Shown: positions 1 through 13,567 of the stretch, piece after piece
Position numbering within the stretch: the first letter of the stretch is position 1
How the letters are laid out: every line of letters starts with the position of its first letter
Source: Malurus cyaneus samueli
Taxonomy: Eukaryota > Chordata > Aves > Passeriformes > Maluridae
Reading direction: 5' to 3'
Assembly (NCBI GenBank): GCA_009741485.1
Contig: CM019214.1
Span: 57,458,640-57,522,639 of the forward strand
Length of the DNA stretch: 64,000 nucleotides
Program-made: the position numbers and the translations under genes
The notes under the pieces: model-generated
Databases searched by the model: none
What the model saw: only the letters and a program-made list of their open reading frames with translations
Told to the model about the DNA's origin: nothing

Positions 1-3000
1 CTTACACCCTTACCAGGCTTGCTAGGATTCATCCATATAAACTCATTCAACATTCAAGGAATAATTTCAATTACAGTATTTATGTCAACCTGAAGGTAGA
101 ATTCTCTAATTACAATAGGTTGTACTTTTAATTACACTCACTGTGCTTTATTTACATGTACCATATGAAATGAAATCCATTCTATTTCTTCATATTAATG
201 TCTTTTGTAATTTGTATCCTTTTTTTTTCTTTGCATGAACTGAAGATTTCCCACACTTTTAGCACTTTTTCCACAGTTAGCCCCAACCGCTTTAAACATT
301 TTTTTATTTCAAATTAATTAGAATCCTTTATTTATCATAATATGAATATCCTTTAGAAATTAAAGGGAAAGCAGCACCTTCTACCTGTTTCTGTATGGAG
401 GAACTGTTTTATTTTAGTGGCCATTTTCAATATCTGTCAAGATAACATTTTGATATCTCTTTTAGGCTAGATATCAAGTTCTAATTACTGAAGTGAAGTA
501 TTAGTAAAATGACCAGTATTTGTCATGTAACCATGACTACTTTTGAGATAAGTTTATGTCAAAAAAAAAAAAAAAATCAAAGTGAACTTACTTTGGAAAA
601 ATAATACCTATATATATATACATGTACTGAATGACTACAAACCTTTATACAGAATACCTTTAAAAGGTTTGAAAGTCTTTCCTGTTTTGCAGACTACCTA
701 TCTCAGTCAAATTCCTTCAACACTGTGTGGACAAACTCTGCTCTCCCGTTAAATGTGCTACATATCCAATAACATCCTTATAAACGTGCATTTTCCAGGT
801 GCTTCCATATGCTATGAGAGCATATTCAAGATCAGGATAGAAATGTATACAAATCACATGAGAAGCCAAAGGAAAAAAGGAAAAAGAAACATCTGCAGTG
901 CATCAATGGGAAAAAGTGTTTAAGCTGCCTGTTATTAACTGCTCAACCTGTTTTATGCTGGATTTCTGCATAATTATGTTACAGCGGAGGGGAGAAAACA
1001 GATGTTGAATAAAGATTGAAAATAAGAAAATGAGACTGTTAGAAAAGAAAAAAAAATAGTTGCTGTTGCTCACAGCTAGACATTTTTTGGCAAGACTTGT
1101 AGACAGCAATCTATTTCTCAAATTCATTGCCCATTTCTGCAAGATTAATGTAAAACAAAATGTTTCTTTTTAAGTCTGATCAGTTGAACAATTATACAGC
1201 TCCAATAATCCCCAAGTCAGTCTTTCAAGAAAGCAGCTGAATGTTTCCTCAAGCAGTTTCATAAATTAGATTAAATGAATATGATATCAGGTCAGAAACC
1301 CTATAAGCTCTTTTCATGGGAAGTTGTTGATAGCTTATGCAATTAGCTGCTTTTTTCATCCTTTGCAAATATCCAAATAATCCATACAAGATACATTTTT
1401 CACAATCTTTACAGAATAAATGCCATCAAACAGTACTTGCATGTTTTCTATGTTTCTCACACTTGTGTCATGTTTTGAAGCCAACTGAACTATAATTTTT
1501 TAAGAACATCTCAATTTTTTTTATCCGCTTAGTTGATATTTTCTGGCACTGGGTCTGAATGCATTAAGAAATTTCTGTCTGGTCTGGATAGAGCTATCTA
1601 AAAAAGGGGCCTAAAACTACATGTAGGCACTGCACTAAATTGTTTACACCACCACTACACCATAGGCTCTGCTTTACCCTGATTATTAGATTATTTACCT
1701 GAGCAGGTTATTCCTGAATTCGCTCTGCAGTGGCTCTTAACTAAAAGAATTGTGTGCTTTATTGCGACTGCTACCACACTTTTCCAGACATGGCTATTCG
1801 CAGGATTAAGATAAAATCAGAGACCATTTTGGAAGAGGGATTCAGATGTGAAATGAATCCTTTCTCCAAAGTTTTAATTTTCTTCTTGTTAACTAAAAAT
1901 ATTTTATTTTTCAAGCATTCCCGACTTTGCTTTCCTTTGCTATCCTCACCCTACATACCATCACAAGTAGACTTCAGTCTGTTGATCTGCTTCTTTCAGG
2001 TGAGCAAATACTTAATCTGTTAGCTGTCTTCTCTTGTGATCCAAAATTTACATGTGAGATTATAAAGATGTGTAGGGTTTTTGTTTTTTGAAAAATTGCA
2101 GCTTTAAAAGTCACATATCAGAGCTTTATAGACAGTAATTTGGTGAAGAAACTGCATATTTGTATTAATTTTGTATTGAATAGATTTGGACATGAAAAAA
2201 CCTGTTCAAAATAATATCAGTGCCTTTGTTTTTGGTCCATTCTAAAAGAAAGTATGCTTTTTGGAGGAAGTGAAGATGTGCATAAAGCACCGTGTGAACC
2301 CGTATTGCTTTGGGTGTGTGCTGTGTGCATGCACCTTGTCTAAATACATTCTTATCACAGACTGCAAGTGAACAGCAGTAGTTCAATGTTGCATTATGTT
2401 TAAAATCCCAACTATGCCATTAGCACCAGTCTCTGCAGGAATGCACGGTTCAGGGTACCGGTGGCTTGATGGATCTGTCTGGAGAATCAGAACAAATCTT
2501 TCTTATGATTCATTTTTTGCCACAGATAAGCCATAAAACATAAGACAGCAGATTGATGGAGGTTTAGTTTTTCTGCTCTTGTTTTAAATAGTAGATGTAG
2601 AACAGGTTCTTCTATTTTATAGCCTGAAGCTGAACTGTCAACATAAAAGATGTACGGACTTAATACCTGAGAGCAGGGCAGAGGAATGACTTCCCACTCT
2701 TTTTTTTTTTTTAGAACAGATTAAACCCTGCACAATATAGCTCATTACTACCTAGTCTAAATTTATTGAAAAGGCAGTTTTTTTCTAAAGCATGAAATAT
2801 TTTGTCTTATTATTACCTACTTTACTGAAAGACACAAATTTCATCTGAGAATGAGAAAGTTTTTCATTTACAACCTGCCTGTTCATATTGGGAGAATTCT
2901 ATACCTGACCAAAACCATAAAGCTTGAAACAGTATATCTGCTTTTTGCTTGTGTGAGTAAATGTGACCATGTCTCCCTTGGTGTCATGTACCTGCAGTCA

Positions 3001-3729
3001 GGTTACAATTATGAGTTTATTAAATCTGTACTTCATGAGGGAAAAACCCAGAAGTCATCACAATATTCAAATTAAAATAACCAAAAGTGATAGCCAGTCA
3101 GGATTTTGTTCAGATTTGGAGATTATTTCTATGTTTTATTTTTAGTTTGGGATATTTTTTTCAATGAAAAAATAAAATTGTGGTGACTTCAGAAAACCAT
3201 ATGCCAGCTCTCTAAATAGAATTGATAGAACATTACACATCCTGCAGAAGGAGCAGAAGAAGAGAAACATGGGCAGAAAAGCAGAAAATCAAGATGAGAA
3301 ACAAAAGACTGGAGAATAAAATATAAATAAATAAAAATAGCTGTTAAATAACATATTCCTTTTACATATTTGGCAATAGCTTATGTATCATAAAAGCAAA
3401 CATACTTTTCAGAAGGCCTTTCTCCTATTCATCATCATAGATATACAAATAAATTCCTAAAAGGAGATGCTCTAGATATGCATAGGATAAAAGGTCCTGC
3501 TGTGTTCATTTCAGTTCACCTCCTGTTGACAAAAACTCTGGATTGTAGAACAACTTTGGTTGCGCCTTAGCCAGAGTCCACTTTTGGATATCTTTTAGAT
3601 TTCACCACATTTTTCCCACCGAGAATAATTAATTATTTACTTGAGATTATGGAAATGATTACAGCCATGTAATTTTGCAGTATCTGTATGACAGAACTCA
3701 TGCTGGTAAAACAGTCTTCAAGTTTAAAT

Positions 3730-3764
3730 GTGCTGAAATTGTGCTGAAATGTGCTGAAATGTGC
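3730..3764. repeat. Short tandem repeat, 10-bp unit
   Basis: Three copies of GTGCTGAAAT occur at 3730-3739, 3741-3750 and 3751-3760. One extra T separates the first two, and a partial fourth copy (GTGC) follows. This looks like ordinary replication slippage in the intron. Confidence 0.8.
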
Positions 3765-5298
3765 AATTCAGTGTGGAGCTTATTAGAGAAATGACATTTT
3801 ATTTTCTAGTTTTGTTTAGTATCAGTTGGGAAAAAAAAAACCCTAAACAATCAAACAAAGCCATAGATAACTCAGCTGAGCTTAACGAACACCATTGGAC
3901 AAACTAGAAGTTTCCTAAAATGTTTTAAAAGGTGGACTATCAGATTTTTATGATCACACCTTCTTTTTTTATTTTTTTTTGGTTTTGATAGGATGTTGCC
4001 TCTAGACAAAGCAGGTCTATATCACACATTTCCTTTAATGCATGCTTGCCAATTTTGCATAATATGCCAATATTATGTACATACTTGTAAATTTTTGCTT
4101 GTGCTTTGAATTCTTTATAATGACCTATTGACAAATTCTTCATTTTAAATGATTTTTTCTACTCATTTGGAAAATGACATGCTTAAGCTTGCTTGCTTTA
4201 AAGAGTGTTGACCTGAAAATTGATAATAATAAATTTGCTTTCCTTGTGTGAAGTGATCTTGGATGCTTCTTGATTAAAAATGTATCCAAATAAGGGATAT
4301 TTATTGTTGGCTGAAGGTCTATAATACAGTTCTTGCTGGAGGATGGATTTGTAATTTTGGTATACAGAAACAGTTCTTAGCAGAGGTATTTCTTCAGCTT
4401 TTGTTTTTGTTTTCTCCCCCATAATATTTATGTTTTGATCTGATAGAAATGCGTTGTCTTCTTGTGGTTAATTTTTTGTCCTGTAATTTCTCGAAACTTC
4501 TTTCTTGTCCTTTGCTCCAAGTGTGAGTAGAGAAACTAATTGAGTCAATTTTTTTAAGTAGCACTAGGAGAACTTTTTTTCTTGTGGAAGGGATAGGACT
4601 TTTTAAGTGAGTTAAACAAGTTCTTTCTTGACTCGTGTAGGATGATATGGTTTTCATTAATCATGTCTGAGTGTGCTTCTACGTGATGTAACACAGCTGG
4701 GCACAACAAGCTGGAGCGTGTCTTCCAAGAAATTTCAAGACAGCTTTCTTGAAAACTGCTGTGAAAAAAAAATAGCACATTTTTGTAGCAAGAGTGATTA
4801 ATCAAAATAGGACTTTCCCTAACACAGAAACAAAAAGAAACCAATTAGATGCCACTTCTGCAGCTCTGCTCATAATCACTGACAAAATTCTTTACAAAGC
4901 GTCTCATTACAGAAGACTGTATTTAGGGTAGGGAACTAAGTATTTCCAAGTATTTCTGCCAAAAGATGGTAACCTACATCTATATTTAGACATTTGTAGG
5001 GCAATTTTGATCCATATTCATACACCTAATTAGAAAAGGGATCCAGATCAACTGTGGATATCTACACTAACATGCTCATGATGTTGATTCTCTTAAGAAG
5101 GACTCCATATGCTGAATGGGGACTTAGACACCAACCTCACACATGGACACCTTTCTTGGAGGCATGCAAGGATCAGAATTTGGTGCTGTGTCCCTCTTAC
5201 ATTCCTTGGCGAGGTGTAAATGTGAACAGCACAGAGCAGTACTGCACATCGAGTTGGAAGGGTCTGAGTTGGTTCAGGATCAGAGTAAACCTGGGCAT

Positions 5299-5362
5299 AT
5301 TAGTGAATTATTTCAGGATAATCTGATAATTAGTGAATTTCTCCAGGATAATCAGGATAATC
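5299..5362. repeat. Imperfect 30-bp tandem duplication
   Basis: The unit starting ATTAGTGAATT at 5299 is repeated at 5329, with about 23 of 30 positions identical. The second copy contains a further perfect 9-bp duplication (AGGATAATC at 5345-5353 and 5354-5362). It shows two rounds of small tandem duplication and has no apparent function. Confidence 0.75.
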
Positions 5363-6070
5363 TGCTTCTCCATGAGCAGTCATTTAAACAGATTTTACGT
5401 TGATTTGCTCAGAAAGCCATATTTGAAAAACTTGGCCGATGAGGAATTTATGGTAGCATTAATGATCTCCTAAGACTGTTCCAGATATTCAAGGGGGAAA
5501 AAAAAAGAATCCTATGTAGGGAGATCAGTCTTTCAATAACAGTTATGGAAAGGATAATGTAATTTTGTTTTCAGATACATTTTCAAGGTTTTTAGTAATA
5601 AATCCATGAAATTACATCCTGCGTCTGCACATTCCCCTGATTACCCGTAGCTTCTGAACCAGTATCTATCCAAGGACGTAGGACTCAAAAGTAAGTTTCC
5701 ACGGATTTTTTGGATATAGAGAGCTGTAATTGGCTATGTAAGTGTTCAATATTGATGAAAAACTGATGTCACAGATTATTAGATGCTGAAGACTCTTGAC
5801 TGAGGAGAGTCATTAACAATGCCTCAGTTACTTTAAAAACTTCCAGCGGACTGTGCCTTCCAAGTTATGTTAGTCAATACAAAAATTTTCAGAAAATAAG
5901 CTTTAAATTAGTTCCACTGCTCATGGCATTATGTGTTGTAACCGTGTTATCTTTGTAGGCAGTGCAACAGAAACAGGGCTGGTGAACAGAACCAAGCACA
6001 GGGACACTCACAGCCCCTTGGAGTAGCTCAAGGAGGACAAAGCTATCATGAATATTAGTGCAACAGAGAT

Positions 6071-6203
6071 CACAGAATCAGGGAATCATAGAAGGGCTTG
6101 AGCAGGAAGGGACCATAAATATTCATCTACTTTCAATCCCCCTGCCACGGACAGAGACACCTTACACTAGGCCAGCTTGCTCAAAGCCCCATCCAACCTG
6201 GCA
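6071..6203 (-). mobile_element. CR1 LINE 3'-end fragment, minus strand
   Basis: The plus strand shows the reverse complement of an avian CR1 3' end. It begins with repeated AGAATCA/AATCATAG motifs (the terminal microsatellite of CR1), then a GGAAGGGACC block, CCCCCTGCCACGGACAGAG, and TCAAAGCCCCATCCAACCTG at 6181-6200. The similarity stops near 6203, so it is a heavily 5'-truncated copy, as is usual for CR1. It is non-coding and lies immediately upstream of the tRNA-derived SINE. Confidence 0.85.
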
Positions 6204-6268
6204 AAAATATTCAAAATTTTGAAAGACTTCAATTTTCCTTTGGTGACAGATAGAAAGTCAAAAGACGT

Positions 6269-6412
6269 GGGCCACTGAGACTAGCTCAGTTGGTCAGAGC
6301 ATGGTGCTGATAATGCCAAGGTTTTGGGTTCAATCCCCATGCAGGCCATTCACTTAAGAGTTGGACTCAGTGATCCTTGTGGGTCCCTTCCAACTCAGAA
6401 TATTCTGTGAAA
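6269..6412 (+). mobile_element. tRNA-Ile-derived SINE with CR1-like tail (TguSINE1-like)
   Basis: Positions 6269-6348 resemble a tRNA-Ile gene. There is a perfect A box (TAGCTCAGTTGG, 6282-6293), an anticodon region GCTGATAATGCC giving GAT, a B box with one change at 6327-6337, and a closing GGCCA. The acceptor-stem side is degraded. The tail at 6361-6412 contains GGGTCCCTTCCAACTCAGAA and ATTCTGTGA, which resembles the CR1 3' end. A tRNA head plus a CR1-like 3' end is the organisation of CR1-mobilised passerine SINEs such as TguSINE1. This tail argues against a functional tRNA gene. The family assignment is from memory; the tRNA head and CR1-like tail are visible directly. Confidence 0.85.
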
Positions 6413-9350
6413 TGTGTAATTGTCAGTGAAATGACGCTCCAAAATTCAGGGACAAGCAAACTGACTTCTGAAGCTCTTAGAAGGCTGGAAAGACAGTGGA
6501 TTTGCAGGTACTGAAAGAACACATGTGAATTGAATTCAGGGGGCTGTTGTCTCTTTCTTTCCCTTCTCATAAAACCAGAAAATTTCTCTATGAGGAATAA
6601 GTTAAGGATAACTAATAGCACCTCAGCTTCTCCTGATCTGCTTCCAGATCCACTTTACTGAATGATGGATTCTGCATTCCTCCAGGAGGTCTCCATAAGA
6701 CAAAGGGACAATGTAAGCAACATAGCATATGTCGAGAATACTACAGATTTTTTTCCTTTGTGCATAAGAGATACAAGTTGTCATGGTATAATAATTAATT
6801 ATTCACAATTATCAGCAGCTTAATTCATGGGACAGGGTATACTTCTATCCTAGAATAAGATTACAGTCTATGTCCTTTCTGATGCCTTATAGAATTTTAT
6901 TAAATTATCTTCTACTAGTGATTTTTTATCTGCTTTTCTCAAATATCTCTAAAGCTGCTTGGTAAGAGAAAGCATTTTAAGAGATGTCCTTGCACTCTGA
7001 AGTGAACACATTATGGATATAGAATTGTATTCACACCTCTTACAATCACTTCTTTTCACCTCTTCAGGCAGTGATCTCCTCCAGGTTTTTGTTGCTGTGC
7101 TTGATTGCAGCATAGGAGGTTCATGGAGGCAAAGTTAGTCTGATATTTTTTGTTCTGCCATGCAAGTCTTGTAAGCTTTACTCTCATACTTTCGATTTTA
7201 ACATGGATTTTTTTTTAGGATCATTTTTGTAATTGTTAGTAGGGTAATTAAATACTTGTCATGACAATGTATGTATTGTAGAAACAGCTTTGTTTTTTTT
7301 TGATATAAGTTCAACAACATCCTTGTGAACCTCACTGTTGATGCATATGAAAGTGATTTCTTGCAAAATGTCAGGGGGATACAATAAATTGCCTTTGCCC
7401 CATAACTTTTTCTGACTCCCTCACTCCCGATCCACTTGTCTCTTCTGCTGGGATCTGTTTTACAATTCCACTCCAATACATATATGGAAATGACATAATT
7501 GAAAAATAAAAATAAATTTTCAGGTAATTATCTTGCAAAATTTTAGACAAGGTTGAATTTTCACAGATGAAATTACTTTCTAGGTTAATAGCGGCTTTTC
7601 TGTCACTATTATATGCCCGAGTTCATGCAGATGATGCATTCATCTTTGATTTTAATCATGTGTGGTCTCACACATGAAAATGAGGGAAGTTATATTTTCT
7701 TTCTAAAAGCCTTTAAAAAGTGAAAGATAAAAATTCATGCTCTAAACAGTTGAGCGACACATTTGACAGAACTTACCCTAGTGAGCACCTAGCACACCTG
7801 AAAATATTGAAAGGGGACACAAAATAGATGTTTTAGAATAATTTTGTCCTTTTTCCTGTCCCAAAAACTTGTCTTTTCTCTTAATTTTGGTGGGTAGAGA
7901 GAGGCTTTAGATAGGCAGAAGAAATCTTAAATTCAGGTGTGTTTTAGCACTCAGGCTGTTTCTACATATTAAGATAATCACATGGCATGAGTTAAGGATA
8001 TTATCTATATTACAAATCTGTTCTCAGAAGGCTTTACATTCCCCATTGCAGCTTTTGATAATTCAATTAGTCTCTCAAAAAGTTGGGAGTAGCTGATAAA
8101 TTCACTTTAATGTTAAATCAAGTACCACAGCAGGTTTCTCTTAATATCATTGCTTCTCAGGGAGCTTAACACTAGACCTCCCAAACCAACTTTCTTCAAG
8201 GAATATGTGGGCCTTTGGAGCAGATGAAAAGAACTGTCTCTACCGGCATAACTTCTCACCATTAATAAAGTTGCTTCAGATCATGGCAGTGATCTCATTC
8301 ACTCAGATGGCTGTCCATCTAGTTTAATTTATTTTAATTGGCAGCCTTAGGTCCCTCCACAGAATATATTCCTTGAATATGATTAATTATTCCAGGAAGA
8401 GAGAATGGCATTACACAAGCTGAATTTAACCCTTCCCTTTAAACATTGTCTTTTGGGATTCCCAAATCCTATTGGCAGATACTGATTGCTGAATAATAAG
8501 TAGGAGGGGATTAGCTAGATCTGCATTGACTGTGTCTTTGGAGAGTGCTGACACCAAAGCCAGCTCTGTTTGTCTACTTCTAGTAAATGAACAAAGAATA
8601 TGTTACATGCAGAAGATGAACAACAGTATTTAGTGTGGTAAATAAATGCATGTCCCTGCAGAAATCTGATAGCAAAGCACAGAGAAAAATCCTAACAAGA
8701 AAATGCTGCTTTACTACTCACAAGCAGTTGGCCTTAAAAGGCAGATTGTCATTGACCTTCTGTACTGGATTACAGTTTTGCTAGAAGGAAGACTTGAATT
8801 TTAGATGTATTCATCCATGTCATCAAAGATGCATGTTGTCATCATAGTTAGAGCAGGCTAACTGGGACACTGAAAGCTTATAGAAAATGCTGTATTTTCT
8901 TCTCCAAAGTCAGAAAATGAAAAGTGACTGAAATACACATCTCCCTCTCTGTGTGAAATGTTTTATCCTGTATTTCCACCCTTCTTTGATTTCCTCTTTG
9001 AAATTTAATAGGCAATTATATTCCAGAACAACATTTGCTGATTGTTTTATAAAACAGATTCTCACAGTAAGTAAAATAAATATATTACTTTAGATATGTT
9101 TTTTTTTCTTTCCAAAGAAAGATAGCAAACAAATTAATTTCTAATGAATTAGTCATAGGAAACTTTAGGGAAGATAGTTTACATAAACATTTAGATTTAA
9201 TATATTATTTCTTCTCTTTTGTGTTTCTGTCTAGAAAATCAGACTTATATAAGACCTCTTTTTATTCAGAGTATTTAGCCTAACAAAATTGGTACCTTAT
9301 TTTCCATACTGTTTATTTTTTTTTAATAAGATTTTTTTTTTAAGGCACTT

Positions 9351-9353
<3 letters not shown>

Positions 9354-9387
<34 letters not shown>
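9354..9387. repeat. Poly-A run, 34 bases
   Basis: An uninterrupted run of 34 A follows TTAGC. No retrotransposon body or retrogene was recognised upstream of it on the + strand, so I call it a simple repeat. Its exact length is unreliable in most assemblies. Confidence 0.9.
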
Positions 9388-9389
<2 letters not shown>

Positions 9390-10500
9390 ACGGTCTAAAA
9401 CTGAAAGATTCTACCCTGGCCTATTGTGTCCAAATATATCTTGTGAATATTAGCCTCACTACTATGTTCAGTAAAGGCCCTGTAAAAACCTTTTGAAGTG
9501 CAGGTGCAATGAACTGCAAATGAACTCGTTGAAGACAGTTTGTACCATCAAGCTGGAACTGCATTTATTTATCTTTCATGTAGACCAATAGGCTGCAGTC
9601 GCTGAACGTAGTTGTGGTAAAATATCAAGATTGTTTGATAATGCAGACCCACTCACAGGATTACCATCATGGGTTTATTCAGTTGATTATGTTTAAAGAA
9701 AAATTAGCTGCTGAATAAGTGTATCAACTTTTCAGAGGACTGCGACTGATATTTTATGAACAAAGTTGTTGACAGTTGTTTATAATCATAGTCTGACTCT
9801 GAGAAACACCAATTTAATGTCAGTGAATCAAAAAGCACATGCCAGATTTTAACTGAGAATTTATTGAAAGAAGGGATACATGGGCTGATTTTGGAAGCAG
9901 CAGATGTAATGAATGAAAGAGCTTCGTCCTACTCAGCCTTTGAAATAAGAATTTTGAAATCAGAATTGTTTCTTAGAATGGAATCAGTGACTGGTGGAAA
10001 TTCCAAGTATGCTGCTCTGTATCAATAAATTTGCATGGTGTCCAGTACTCTTCTGTGTCTAGGATTCAGCTGGATCTGGGAGCCAGCAGAGCCTGGGCTG
10101 CATAAGCAAGGCATGGCTGGACAAAAGAGTTGGCTCTAATCTACCTCTGCCCCCAGATTCCTGCAGGAGACAGGATGATGTTCGGGTCAAGTTGGCAACA
10201 TGCTGGCTTGCTCTGGAGACAGCGTGGAGTTGATCATCTGAGCTTGATTTTTCTTGCTAAATTTCAGGAATAAAAATAAAATAAAATGCCTCCTTGCACC
10301 ATGCCAAATATCTTGCTTTTGTAATTGTGGAAGAATCAGCAGACCCACTCCTTGCTATGCTTCTGATACGAAGTTGGAGTCAGGGCTGCATCTGCAAAAA
10401 GGGTCTGGATCAGTTACAATTTTCCTCAATGAAGAACATCAGATCCCAATGTGTTCCTTCAGGCATTTAAAGTGCAGCCCTTTGTCACAAGTCTTAATTC

Positions 10501-11120
10501 NNNNNNNNNNNNNNNNNNNNNNNNNNNNNNNNNNNNNNNNNNNNNNNNNNNNNNNNNNNNNNNNNNNNNNNNNNNNNNNNNNNNNNNNNNNNNNNNNNNN
10601 NNNNNNNNNNNNNNNNNNNNNNNNNNNNNNNNNNNNNNNNNNNNNNNNNNNNNNNNNNNNNNNNNNNNNNNNNNNNNNNNNNNNNNNNNNNNNNNNNNNN
10701 NNNNNNNNNNNNNNNNNNNNNNNNNNNNNNNNNNNNNNNNNNNNNNNNNNNNNNNNNNNNNNNNNNNNNNNNNNNNNNNNNNNNNNNNNNNNNNNNNNNN
10801 NNNNNNNNNNNNNNNNNNNNNNNNNNNNNNNNNNNNNNNNNNNNNNNNNNNNNNNNNNNNNNNNNNNNNNNNNNNNNNNNNNNNNNNNNNNNNNNNNNNN
10901 NNNNNNNNNNNNNNNNNNNNNNNNNNNNNNNNNNNNNNNNNNNNNNNNNNNNNNNNNNNNNNNNNNNNNNNNNNNNNNNNNNNNNNNNNNNNNNNNNNNN
11001 NNNNNNNNNNNNNNNNNNNNNNNNNNNNNNNNNNNNNNNNNNNNNNNNNNNNNNNNNNNNNNNNNNNNNNNNNNNNNNNNNNNNNNNNNNNNNNNNNNNN
11101 NNNNNNNNNNNNNNNNNNNN
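10501..11120. other. Assembly gap (620 N)
   Basis: Positions 10501-11120 are all N. The right edge resumes in an (ATA)n stretch followed by A-rich sequence, so the gap probably covers low-complexity or repetitive DNA. Open frames that appear to run through it are meaningless. An exon inside it cannot be excluded. Confidence 1.
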
Positions 11121-12532
11121 ATAATAATAATAAAAAAAAGTACTAGCTTGTTATAAGCATGATAGCACTGTATAAGGAAAGAATTTGTTTGTTTTTTCCT
11201 GAAAATAGCTCAGTGGAAAAATATCATGAAACTTGATGTGACAAGACACTGACTGAATACTCTGTGGATATCCCAGATGTTGTATGTGCATGGTATTACT
11301 TAGCTATCAGTTTGCAAAGGGACTATTTTCTTACCAATAGAAGGACAATGTGCCTTAGGAGCCCATCATGGAAAAAGAGACTCATTGCCGAGTTACACAC
11401 CTCAATCCCATCTGCATTAGTTTAGGGAATATTGGGCTCTTAGACTCAAAGCAGATAATTTTCTGAGTACTGAAAAACTTTACTCATCTAATATGAAAAG
11501 GCAGACCAATTGATGTATGTCCCAACCACAAAGGTAGACAACTTCAGGACATCGATTCCATGCATGTGAAGATAGGTAGACCTACCTATGAAATGTTTAG
11601 GCCTGGAACCTTTCAATGGCATTCTGAATAGCTCTCTGAATACACTCCTCTCCATTGTCTCCAGAGATGACATAAGAATTCTAGCCTAATTTGAATTGTC
11701 AAAAATTATATTATGTGACTCACTATGTTTGTTGAATGAAATTACTTTTATAGCTGCTGCTATGTCGCCAATGAAACTATTCAGCATCTGAATCTACATC
11801 CTGTGGGCTTTTATTCAGTCCCTTGACTGACAAGAGCTCTCCCTTGAACAGGAGATTAAATGGAAGCTCTCTCTGGTTTACTTCCCTGTTGCATGATAAT
11901 AAAGCTTTAACAGGAGGGGTGAAAAACCTATGGCCTCTCTTCCTACTCCCTGGATTTAATGCACATGGTAGGAAGAAGTCAGGCTCTTAAGAAGATCTCA
12001 AAGTAGGAATAGCATTACTCTGAATCCTAGATAGACTTGGGCAGGTACAGTTGCATCAGGAAAGTCTATGCTTTATAGTCTTGCTCAAAGAAATAAATCT
12101 TAGTAGAAGCAGCACTTTGAGCGTATTTCATCTTTGCTGTCATGAATAATGCCATATGTCAAACCAGCGACTTTTTTTTTCTCTTATTTTACAGAATGAA
12201 CTCATTTCTGCTTTCTCAATTAAAAGCTTTTTTTTTTTTTTTTTTTACTTTGCGGGGATTTGAGATGAACATGACACAAAGGTTAAAGTAACTTCAAAAG
12301 GCCTCCAGTTTAGTATTAGTTCTATGCAGCTACCTCCATCTTTCAGAGTATTACTGTTCAGCATGGTCTGTCTAACCAAAAAACCAAGATTTTCCATGCT
12401 CTTTGATCTTTTAAAAACATATTGAAATCTGAAATCAAGTGCTTTGCCTGAGTCTTGGCTTTGCTGGCAACAGCTGAATTATGTGCTAACATGTAGTGTT
12501 CCCCTAATAACACCTAAAAAAAAAAAAAAAAA

Positions 12533-13567
12533 TTACATATCTTCAGAATCAGTCCAACTAAGTCTAGCAAATTATTAAAAGCTCTGAAGTCTGATATGAA
12601 TGAAAGAGGGGTCATAAGCAATAAAGAAAGGGGAAAAAATAAAAGGTGAATAAATGGAAAAAGAGAGTTCCAGCTAAAACAACCCCGTTTGATAAAAGGC
12701 CTGCACAAAGTGCAAATGTCATGCTAAGGGAAGAACATAATCTCTATCTAAAGTTGCACAGAAGGCACAGCTAAAATGTTTTTACTGTAGCTGTAGTACA
12801 GAGCTCATTGCATATCTTGCCTATAATGTAAAACAATGTCACCAAAAGAATTCTTATCAATTCTTTCATTTATTTCTTTCACATTAACCATCTAGGTTAG
12901 AGGGTTTCTACACAGTAATACTGGGGACAATTAAGTCTGTTTAACACAGAGACAGATGCCAGATGTATTCATGTAACAGTTACAGAGGAAGCATATGCAT
13001 AGTATCAGCTCTACAAATAGTCATGCTCCCTAGGCACTCGACAGTTTTGAAGCTAAGGGAGGGAATGTTTTTATGTTATAACATTTTCCCTTGGTGGAAG
13101 CAAATTAGCTGCCTTGTATCCATCTTCAGCTGGAGCTGCAGAGAGTCACTTGAGAGCTTACAAATAAGTTTAGGGCTCTGCTAGACTGTTTCTTAGGTAC
13201 CTGAGAAGCGGTGTAAATACAGTGCCCAGACACAGGCCCTGAGTAACAGGTGGAAACAAAATTACAAAAGAAAAAAGTTGTATTCTTTTTCCCATAAGAC
13301 AGTTTTTTTCCTATCTTAATTCCTTACAGAATTTGTTCAAGGTCAGGCTGAGCTTACTTTCAGATATGGTGCTTTATTTTTGTCTCCTTGAGAATTAAAG
13401 CGTTCTTCTTAAAGAAAAACAAAGCAAAGCTACATTTTTATTAGGAAACCCAGAGGCTGTTTTTGAGGAAGCGTGCAGTAAATATTGGGGCTCAGATTTC
13501 TCTGCTTTCCATTACCTGTGATACTCAGAATTCAAGCTAATAATAACTGTACAGGTCTCTTGCTTTC
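12533..13567 (+). repeat. 1.04-kb direct repeat, copy 1
   Basis: This segment recurs at 17606-18642 in the same orientation. By eye the only differences are one A in a short A run (GTAAAACAATG versus GTAAAAACAATG) and one G (AAAGCGTTC versus AAAGCGGTTC). The left edge is a 17-A run (12516-12532) and the right edge a 15-T run (13568-13582). No transposon features, terminal inverted repeats or coding potential were found. It is either a very recent local duplication or one contig placed twice. Confidence 0.95.

Noticed and set aside
6269..6348. Functional tRNA-Ile gene
   Set aside because: The acceptor stem is degraded, the B box is altered, and the sequence continues into a CR1-like tail. It is a SINE head.
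10254..11156. Apparent 300-codon frame across the N block
   Set aside because: Most of its length is undetermined bases; only about 80 real codons precede the gap and they resemble nothing known.
12963..13184. Open frame repeated identically at 18037-18258
   Set aside because: The identity comes from the 1.04-kb DNA duplication, not from selection on a protein. The same applies to the minus-strand frames at 12514-12708 and 17578-17781.
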